Shown one piece after another: positions 14,946 through 20,358 of a stretch of 20,358 bases of DNA (within the stretch, counting starts at the first letter, position 1; the number at the start of each line of letters is the position of its first letter). The notes under the pieces were generated by a model. That model was not told where the DNA came from. It was given only the letters and a program-made list of their open reading frames with translations, and made no database searches. Location of the stretch: positions 1 to 20,358 of IMG/VR virus record IMGVR_UViG_3300025083_000288, one strand, 5' to 3'. A program made the position numbers and the translations under genes. The DNA is from a virus.

Positions 14946-17227
14946 TATTTTATAGTTCTTTTCTCTTTACTTTCAACATAGTTTACGGTCATAGTAGATT
15001 GATTCTCACTATCAAAACTTGTAGTAGTAGCATCTTTTATGTTTACAGGAACATAGTAGTGTCTGTTTAATGTGCTATACCAACCACCTGCTGTCGGCAA
15101 ATCACTCTCATACTCCCTAACCACAATATAGTCAATCATAGTTCTACCTGCTTTTGAATCAAATTGTAAAAGTATTAGTGGTGCAAAAAACTCAACATCT
15201 GCGTGTGCGTTAGCAGGGTCTTTAGGGTCGTTGGACTGCCCTTGAAAAGACTCTGATGTTGAAGAACCCTCTGCCAACCTACCTGTTATATACCCTCTGT
15301 GTACCTCCCATTCGTTATCAGTATCTTGGTCGTAGCCATTTAGCGTAATGTAGTGCTGAGAGCTATGGGCATTTGCACCACTTGTGTTTACTAATGTCGT
15401 TCCGTCTGCTGCAATACCTCCTAATCCAATATAGTTTGTAGCAGCAGCATCTTGATACTGAACTTTTATTCTTACCTCAACCTCATATATTTTATTTGGG
15501 TCGTATGGAAACTTCTTGGCTTTAGCAATCGCCCAAACGTCATCGGCAGGGTCGCCACCACTAATATCATTATCGCCTTTTAAATAAGCACCTGTACCTG
15601 CTGTATGTCCGTTTGAAGTTGTTATTTGGTCTGTATTACCACCCTCGTAAATATACGTTCCTGAATACGTAGTCCAATCAGCTTGTAAAGCTGTGAGGTC
15701 ATCGAAGTTATCCCTAAAGACCTCTTTTCCTCTCCAACCTCTTTCTACCCATACATTAGGAGATGACAGTAAATCTTCCATCATAGCTTGTTCTTGTCTT
15801 GGATAAGGTCGTGATACTGCCTGACCCTCTCTAAAGGCTTTTACAACGGATTTAGACACCCCCCTATATTCATCTGAGGTCAATCCACCAACTCTAGGGA
15901 CTAAAGCACCGTAATTATTCTTAACATTAGGTAGATTACCCTGCCAAATACTATCACTTGAACTTGGTTGTCCTAATTGACTTTGAAAGTCAGGATATAT
16001 AGTCTGCTCGTAAGTTTTTGAAGAAACATTTATTCCCTCAGTAGCTGTTCCATCAAAAGTGTAGCTATCAATACCACCTAACCTGTTTTGCCAATGAAAC
16101 CTTACAGATTGACCAAAATATTTTTTATCTTCCGACTTGTGGTCTATATAGTAGTACATCATTTGACCTATTTCTCTAGTTTCTGCTGATGTGTAAAACT
16201 GAACTGTATAGTATTCAACATTAGACCAATCTCCAAATTTTGGAAGGTTATCATTAGTGGTATTAGTCCAACCAACTATTGCTTCTCTTATATTTCTTGT
16301 TCCAACGCCAATCTGAAACACACCAAGCTCAGGCTTGTTTGAATTAAAGTCGTTTGTGCTAGTGCTTCCTCCCCAATGAAAAACACCACCTGAAGCACTA
16401 TAATTGCCATCTCCCCTAGCAGAGCTGTTTAAAACCAAAGATAATGTTTGACCCAACCCATTTGTAAGAAGGCTTCCATCTTTAAAATAAATCCTAATCT
16501 GAGCATAAGGATAATCTGTACCATCTCCCTTATCCATAATAGCACTCAAGTATTCGCACTCGTCAGTTCCTATTATCTTGTAGTTAGGCTTTAGTGTAAG
16601 ACACCTAACCCTTTCATTAGCGTTATCTTTACTAAAAGTAAATGCTTTTGATAGAGAATCATTTTGTTCTTCGCTAGCTGTGCTTCCTGACATTGCATTA
16701 GACAATACCAAGCTGTGTTGTTCTTCGTGAGATAAAGCTACATTAGCAACGAAAAAATTATGTGTTATGTCTAAACTAGTATCTGTGGTAAGCTGACCAC
16801 TAGAATTTACATACTCAGGTCGCATACGAACACTAAACTCCTTAAACATATTATAAGAGGGCATTGACTGAGTTATATCTCTTTGAACCTTATCGGTAGT
16901 GTCGTGAGTACAAGCTCTTAAATCATACGAGAGGTAATCCCTACACATACTGCTTACATCTAAGCTAAAGTATTTGTATGTGCCATCGTTAGCTGTTGCA
17001 GTAGCACCCCAATTATGTATGTATGTACTTGGCTGAACCCTAATAAATGTTTGATTTTCGTATTCATAATCGTTAGTCCTAGAGTTTCTAGGTGTTATAA
17101 TAAACTGAACACTTTTATAATCTCCTAACTCTGCTCCTTGAAGCCTTGATGTTAGTTTTATAGGCTCGTATGCAGATATTAAAGCATTTGTTATTGGTTG
17201 GTCAATAATTATTTGTGTTACTGCCAT
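14945..17227 (-). CDS. Large tail protein with inserted carbohydrate-binding-like module (760 aa)
   Basis: Starts at ATG 17227 (TAATG overlap with the LamG-neck gene). Residues 1-500 are beta-rich (QIIIDQPITNALISAYEPIK; YKYFSLDVSSMCRDYLSYDL), with VRFHWQNRLGGIDSYTFDG near 375, a conserved-looking core segment. Residues about 501-705 (15115-15715) differ: FRDNFDDLTALQADWTTYSG, then AYLKGDNDISGGDPADDVW, YEVEVRIKVQYQDAAATNYI and VEFFAPLILLQFDSKAGRTM have the shape of a galactose-binding-like jelly roll. The flanks (LLSSPNVWVERGWRGKEVF before; GWYSTLNRHYYVPVNIKDAT after) seem to belong to one fold split by this insertion. Probable tail-tip or side-fiber component binding host polysaccharide. Function inferred. 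Confidence 0.55.
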   Translation of the reverse strand: MAVTQIIIDQPITNALISAYEPIKLTSRLQGAELGDYKSVQFIITPRNSRTNDYEYENQTFIRVQPSTYIHNWGATATANDGTYKYFSLDVSSMCRDYLSYDLRACTHDTTDKVQRDITQSMPSYNMFKEFSVRMRPEYVNSSGQLTTDTSLDITHNFFVANVALSHEEQHSLVLSNAMSGSTASEEQNDSLSKAFTFSKDNANERVRCLTLKPNYKIIGTDECEYLSAIMDKGDGTDYPYAQIRIYFKDGSLLTNGLGQTLSLVLNSSARGDGNYSASGGVFHWGGSTSTNDFNSNKPELGVFQIGVGTRNIREAIVGWTNTTNDNLPKFGDWSNVEYYTVQFYTSAETREIGQMMYYYIDHKSEDKKYFGQSVRFHWQNRLGGIDSYTFDGTATEGINVSSKTYEQTIYPDFQSQLGQPSSSDSIWQGNLPNVKNNYGALVPRVGGLTSDEYRGVSKSVVKAFREGQAVSRPYPRQEQAMMEDLLSSPNVWVERGWRGKEVFRDNFDDLTALQADWTTYSGTYIYEGGNTDQITTSNGHTAGTGAYLKGDNDISGGDPADDVWAIAKAKKFPYDPNKIYEVEVRIKVQYQDAAATNYIGLGGIAADGTTLVNTSGANAHSSQHYITLNGYDQDTDNEWEVHRGYITGRLAEGSSTSESFQGQSNDPKDPANAHADVEFFAPLILLQFDSKAGRTMIDYIVVREYESDLPTAGGWYSTLNRHYYVPVNIKDATTTSFDSENQSTMTVNYVESKEKRTIK

Positions 17228-18390
17228 TATATACTGTATTTATGTTTTAGGTAGTCTGTTAATTCTTTTATCTTTCCATCTTCAAAGGCACTTCCAAATA
17301 TTATTATCTCCTGCATAGAGCCTTTGAAAAATCTAGCAGTTAATGAAGAAGAAGCACCCAATGTTAGTTTTCTGTTTGAGCCATAGTCTGAGAAGCTGTC
17401 AAAAGAAGGTGCTGTTTCACTATCTATCATTGTCGTATCTTTGTATATCTTAGTTGTCTTATTATTAAATGTTGCCACAAAAACAGACAAAGTGTTTGAC
17501 GAGTGTGTGCTACCACTATTTACACTAGCATCATCTCCATCGTCATCTTCATAGTTTGTTTGCCAAAAATTACTTGCATTAATGTCTATATAGAATTGCC
17601 TTGTGTTTGCAATACCATCATTCTTAGCTAGAAGGTAGCCTTCTTGACTATCGCCCTTAGCCACCCAAGCTATTGTATGGTCTTTTGGTATTCCACTACC
17701 TGAGTTTATTCCACCGTTTACACAGGTCATAAAATCGTTAGTACCATCAAAAAGAAGGTAAGGATAGTTGTTTTCCGTTATCTCATACTTGAATTGTGGC
17801 ATCTTTATTGCTGTGGCTTGTTCAAAGTGATTTCCGTTACCACTTTGGTCTATCCACTTGCTTACAACTTCGTTGCCACCACTAAACGAGGTCTTAACAC
17901 CCATATCGCTACGAAGCCATACCAAAGGACTTAGATTAGTTATAGACGACTCATCTGTAAATGTAAATGAGTGTGAAAACGCATTAAGAGTAAAACTAAG
18001 TCTGACTTGTATCAACTTGTCGTTATATAATTCTTTTTCTCGTTCAACAGATATACTGTCAGGACTTAATATTACTTCTTTATTTGCGTAACTGTCTAAA
18101 ACTCTTTGTAGCCAACCTAACGCTTCTTGCTCTAGTAGTGTGAACACGCTATCAAGAGAACCTGCGTGGTTCTGATGATATGGTTTTACTATTAGACACT
18201 CATAGGAGTATTCTTCCTGAACATCTCCTTCGGTTGTGGGAAGCACCGATGTTGGTGGTAAGACTAACAATAATGGGTAGTCGTTGTTGTGGTTTTCGTT
18301 GATTTCGTTCTCGTAACCAAAGATAAAGCCACCGTTTATCCATTTTTGTTCAAACCTGTTAGTTAATTCTCTTAATTTATTAAAACTCAT
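17227..18390 (-). CDS. Tail-completion-like protein with C-terminal LamG-like domain (387 aa)
   Basis: Starts at ATG 18390, overlapping the chaperone stop by one base. Residues 1 to about 145 form one domain (KLRELTNRFEQKWINGGFIF, then YECLIVKPYHQNHAGSLDSV, FTLLEQEALGWLQRVLDSYA), with an alpha/beta pattern like a tail terminator or neck protein of a Bacteroidota siphophage; this is a tentative fold guess. Residues about 155-387 are a clear LamG/concanavalin-like lectin sandwich: LSPLVWLRSDMGVKTSFSGG, WIDQSGNGNHFEQA, YLLFDGTNDFMTCVNGG, then LTLGASSSLTARFFKGSMQE, then IIIFGSAF. Joining a tail-assembly domain to a lectin domain is unusual and would display the lectin at a defined place on the tail. 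Cellular partner unknown. Confidence 0.65.
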   Translation of the reverse strand: MSFNKLRELTNRFEQKWINGGFIFGYENEINENHNNDYPLLLVLPPTSVLPTTEGDVQEEYSYECLIVKPYHQNHAGSLDSVFTLLEQEALGWLQRVLDSYANKEVILSPDSISVEREKELYNDKLIQVRLSFTLNAFSHSFTFTDESSITNLSPLVWLRSDMGVKTSFSGGNEVVSKWIDQSGNGNHFEQATAIKMPQFKYEITENNYPYLLFDGTNDFMTCVNGGINSGSGIPKDHTIAWVAKGDSQEGYLLAKNDGIANTRQFYIDINASNFWQTNYEDDDGDDASVNSGSTHSSNTLSVFVATFNNKTTKIYKDTTMIDSETAPSFDSFSDYGSNRKLTLGASSSLTARFFKGSMQEIIIFGSAFEDGKIKELTDYLKHKYSI

Positions 18391-18701
18391 TATTTCTTAA
18401 CTTGTTTACTCTGTTCTTCTTGTACTGCCATCTCAAAGTCGCTTTTTGATGTTTTCCAAGATAAATATGTCATTACTTTATACAATTTCTCATCTTTTAC
18501 ACTTTGTATTGCATCTTTACCTTTGTTTGTAAAAATACCGTCTAAAGCTATGTCATATAGAGTGTTTAACCAACCATAAGGCTTCATTATCCTACTAGCC
18601 TTAACTACTGCTACACTTTTTGAGCTTCCTTCCCTAAAAAGGTTTGGATAACGTTTAGTGAGTTGCTCGTTTGCCTGTTCAAAAAAAAAGCGAACTCCCA
18701 A
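18390..18701 (-). CDS. C-terminal part of tail assembly chaperone, reached by -1 frameshift
   Basis: This frame, whose first possible codon is TTG 18701, has no early ATG and no gene start of its own (the first in-frame Met is residue 39). After a -1 slip on the T9 run, the upstream chaperone continues as FFFEQANEQLTKRYPNLFRE and ends at 18390, giving a fusion of about 288 residues (192 upstream plus 96 here). The C-terminal section is basic and helical (KPYGWLNTLYDIALDGIFTN, then KGKDAIQSVKDEKLYKVMTY). The arrangement is that of lambda gpG/gpGT-type chaperones, in which a long and a short form share their N-terminus. It is separated from the tape measure by five genes, unlike the usual immediate neighbourhood. 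Confidence 0.65.
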   Translation of the reverse strand: MGVRFFFEQANEQLTKRYPNLFREGSSKSVAVVKASRIMKPYGWLNTLYDIALDGIFTNKGKDAIQSVKDEKLYKVMTYLSWKTSKSDFEMAVQEEQSKQVKK

Positions 18702-19255
18702 ACGATGTCCATTGTCAATCTCTTAAAAGCCTTAGCTTTATCGTCTATATTATCCAAATCAACCTCCTCATCAACGGATTTACACAAAATAGCCATCTGT
18801 TCAGGTAAAATATCAAATCTACCGTTCTTTAGGTACTCTGTGTTCATCTCCAACTGCGTACTCTCTATATATTCGCCAAAAGTACCCTCTCTAAAGAAAT
18901 TCATAGGGAAATAGTATATATCTCCTTCAAATTCAAAGTTGGTCATACCTTTTGGCTTGTATTCCTCCAATATGTTGTCTAAAGAACTAATAACAGCTTC
19001 TATCTCCTCAGTCTTTACCTTTTTTACATTCTCCTTACTCATTCCTGTCATATAACAAAATAAATCGTTATACATCTTGATTTCTTGAGTAAAAAAGAAT
19101 TTAGTTAGGTCTTTACCTTCGTCATTCTTGTCTTGTTCCTCAGTTCTCTTATATTTTTGCAATATTTCATAAATACCACAATAATATTCGAGTGTCATTT
19201 CTTTCCAATCGCTTGGAATATCTTTTTGCTTTCCGTTGATGTCTATTACTAGCAT
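18611..19255 (-). CDS. Tail assembly chaperone, short form (214 aa)
   Basis: Starts at ATG 19255, one base after the upstream gene's stop. Helical and acidic in its first two thirds (MTLEYYCGIYEILQKYKRTE), then FEFEGDIYYFPMNFFREGTF and MNTEYLKNGRFDILPEQMAI, a pattern I associate with chaperones of Bacteroidota phage tails. The non-shifted product ends with LNRQTSNSLNVIQTFLGKEA and then stops. The -1 shifted product swaps these last 23 residues for a 96-residue extension. The homopolymer and 91-base overlap make a programmed shift the simplest reading; the pair would guide tape measure and tube assembly. If the true run is T10, this is simply one 288-aa ORF. Confidence 0.65.
   Translation of the reverse strand: MLVIDINGKQKDIPSDWKEMTLEYYCGIYEILQKYKRTEEQDKNDEGKDLTKFFFTQEIKMYNDLFCYMTGMSKENVKKVKTEEIEAVISSLDNILEEYKPKGMTNFEFEGDIYYFPMNFFREGTFGEYIESTQLEMNTEYLKNGRFDILPEQMAILCKSVDEEVDLDNIDDKAKAFKRLTMDIVWEFAFFLNRQTSNSLNVIQTFLGKEAQKV
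18683..18689 (-). promoter_or_regulatory. Probable -1 ribosomal frameshift site (T TTT TTT within T9)
   Basis: Minus-strand codons GCT TTT TTT TTG around residues 189-192 of the 214-aa frame contain the canonical X XXY YYZ slippery heptamer T TTT TTT, in a run of nine T (18689-18681). A one-base backward slip gives TTT GAA CAG and joins the downstream open frame exactly. No strong downstream stem or pseudoknot is evident by eye. Confidence 0.6.
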
Positions 19256-19256
19256 A

Positions 19257-19625
19257 CTAATCTTGTTTATACATATCCGAAATCAAGCCTATTGTTTCCA
19301 TTGTAGCTTGAATAACTTTCGTTTCTATGTTGTTTATAAGTCTATAATTACTTCTATTCTTAACTCCTGCCAAAAAACCCAAGAAAGAGTACATTAAAAG
19401 GTTAGGCAACATATATACCCATTCTTCAATACCTCCCTCGTCTTTGACAGCATACTTTCTAAAATCAACATAATATGCGAAAACATCTTCCATCACATCA
19501 GCAAAATCTTGATATTTACCATCTTCACACTCCTCAGTTATAATATATGTCTGTTGTTTGACATAAACTATAAAATCGTTTAATATCTTAGTGTGAACCT
19601 GATTTATACCTTCTATTTCGTTCAT
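19257..19625 (-). CDS. Small acidic hypothetical protein (122 aa)
   Basis: The start at ATG 19625 (MNEIEGINQVHTKILNDFIV) is preferred over the longer TTG 19664 frame, which would add 13 residues with no support. The protein is acidic and helical, with a hydrophobic segment at about residues 75-95 (YMLPNLLMYSFLGFLAGVKN) that could be membrane-associated or a buried helix. It lies between terminase and the chaperone pair, with a one-base gap before the latter. I do not recognise the family. Position suggests a small tail or packaging helper, but nothing in the sequence shows which. Confidence 0.55.
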   Translation of the reverse strand: MNEIEGINQVHTKILNDFIVYVKQQTYIITEECEDGKYQDFADVMEDVFAYYVDFRKYAVKDEGGIEEWVYMLPNLLMYSFLGFLAGVKNRSNYRLINNIETKVIQATMETIGLISDMYKQD

Positions 19626-19636
19626 TATGCAAATAT

Positions 19637-19676
19637 TATCTAAAAAATGTAAAAAGTTTCGCAATTTCTTGTCAAA
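19637..19676 (-). promoter_or_regulatory. Weak candidate Bacteroidota-type promoter
   Basis: In the 69-base gap between the terminase stop and ATG 19625, the minus strand shows TTTG (19676-19673), then 21 bases, then TACATTTT (19651-19644). The latter matches the flavobacterial -7 element TAnnTTTG except at the last base, and the spacing lies within the reported 17-23 bases. AT-rich DNA yields such matches by chance, so confidence is low. Confidence 0.2.
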
Positions 19677-19694
19677 ATCAATTTTATATGTTAA

Positions 19695-20358
19695 TTATCC
19701 AAAGAATACTACTTTTTGCCCTGAAAAATGTCTATTAAGAGCCATAACAAGGCAATCTACCATATCATCGTGCTTCGCAGCAGGAAATGACTGACATTGC
19801 AGTAAAAATTCTTCATTCCAATGCCCTTTCATTAAAGACACCCTTCCTGTTTCTATTGTAGCACTAATATCCTGTACTCTTGCTACTTTATCTTTCGTTG
19901 GTGGCTTATCTTCCTTAATATTCAGTCCTGTTTCTCTAATCAGGGTTTGAACTATTGATTTCCCACTCGCCTTTGGTTCAACGAAAATTTTTGATTGGCT
20001 GGTATATCCGTTTTTGTGTACGAATTTTTTTATGTGTTTGATTAGTTCAGGAAATTCTAACCTCACATTTTGTACTTCGGTTATTTGCCAAGTTTTATCT
20101 TTGTATATATAAGCCATAAGAGCTGATGGGTCGTTCTTGCTACTTGCTGTATATGCAGGGTCAATAACGAAGTTTACCACTCCCTCCTCCTTATCTTTAT
20201 CAATTCTAAACCAATTTTTCTGAAGCATACCGCTATCGGCAGGTGTTGGTCGCTGTTGTAGCTGTCCTGCATATCCATAAGAGCCTAGTGCTGACTTATA
20301 GTCGTCTAGTATAGCCTGAGAAAACCTATCTTTCCAAAAAAGTCCATCTTCATAGTGT
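19695..20358 (-). CDS. terL: Terminase large subunit, C-terminal nuclease part (partial; N-terminus off the right edge)
   Basis: The frame is open at the right edge and ends at TAA 19695. The first visible residues (LFWKDRFSQAILDDYKSALG, then YGYAGQLQQRPTPADSGMLQ) form the linker seen in TerL proteins ('Y..Q.QQRP.P..G..'). The nuclease domain follows: Asp in FVIDPAYTASS, Glu in IFVEPKASGKS, and the late pair in AAKHDDMVDCLVMALNR, which together give the RNase H-like acidic triad. It cuts concatemeric DNA and powers packaging with the missing ATPase half. It is the most upstream gene here and probably follows a small terminase outside the window. The annotated start must lie beyond 20358, so ATG 20228 is internal and not the true start. 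Confidence 0.9.
   Translation of the reverse strand, partial: HYEDGLFWKDRFSQAILDDYKSALGSYGYAGQLQQRPTPADSGMLQKNWFRIDKDKEEGVVNFVIDPAYTASSKNDPSALMAYIYKDKTWQITEVQNVRLEFPELIKHIKKFVHKNGYTSQSKIFVEPKASGKSIVQTLIRETGLNIKEDKPPTKDKVARVQDISATIETGRVSLMKGHWNEEFLLQCQSFPAAKHDDMVDCLVMALNRHFSGQKVVFFG

Noticed and set aside
12363-17227. Contractile tail (sheath or baseplate wedge) genes
   Set aside because: No sheath-like or gpJ/gpI-like pattern is visible; the single tube-like protein, TP901 tape measure and gp10-like protein fit a non-contractile tail.
1-20358. CRISPR arrays, tRNA genes, integrase, insertion sequences, attachment sites
   Set aside because: No spaced direct repeats, cloverleaf-like segments, recombinase motifs or terminal inverted repeats were seen on either strand; coding density leaves almost no room for them.

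Overview
This window is a tightly packed structural (morphogenesis) module of a tailed bacteriophage or prophage. Every credible gene lies on the minus strand, so transcription runs from right to left and the right end is upstream. The DNA is visibly AT-rich. Gene starts lack AGGAGG-type Shine-Dalgarno sites and instead follow A/T-rich leaders. Many genes meet at TAATG junctions. These traits, with the look of the proteins (TP901-type tape measure, ClpP-type prohead protease, LamG-type domains), suggest a phage of a Bacteroidota host, probably a flavobacterium. The host is inferred; nothing in the window names it. No integrase, repressor, lysis or replication gene is present, so lytic and prophage states cannot be told apart.

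Layout in transcription order: (1) the C-terminal nuclease part of the large terminase (runs off the right edge, ends 19695); (2) a small acidic protein; (3) two overlapping ORFs (19255-18390) that look like a tail assembly chaperone pair joined by -1 frameshifting on a T9 run; (4) a tail/neck block of a 387-aa protein with a C-terminal LamG-like domain, a 760-aa protein with an apparent carbohydrate-binding-like insertion, an 860-aa hub-like protein, a second LamG-like protein (320 aa), an HK97 gp10-like protein and a 1174-aa tape measure; (5) a small helix-turn-helix protein; (6) the head block: ClpP-type protease with a C-terminal scaffold region (and a probable internal scaffold start), major capsid protein, a probable tail tube protein, a 68-aa protein overlapping the portal gene, portal and head-tail connector; (7) a Cys-containing protein of unknown role, then small beta-rich virion proteins and a fiber-like protein that runs off the left edge.

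Together these genes supply DNA packaging (terminase, portal), capsid assembly and maturation (scaffold, protease, capsid), a long non-contractile tail (chaperone, tape measure, tube, hub; no sheath gene is seen, so siphovirus morphology is likely) and an unusually large set of probable glycan-binding or decoration modules. The order is unusual: tail genes are transcribed before protease, capsid and portal, nearly the mirror image of the textbook order. Gene-free stretches are all short (none above 300 bases), and the two longest in the head block hold hairpins directly after the capsid and probable tube genes.
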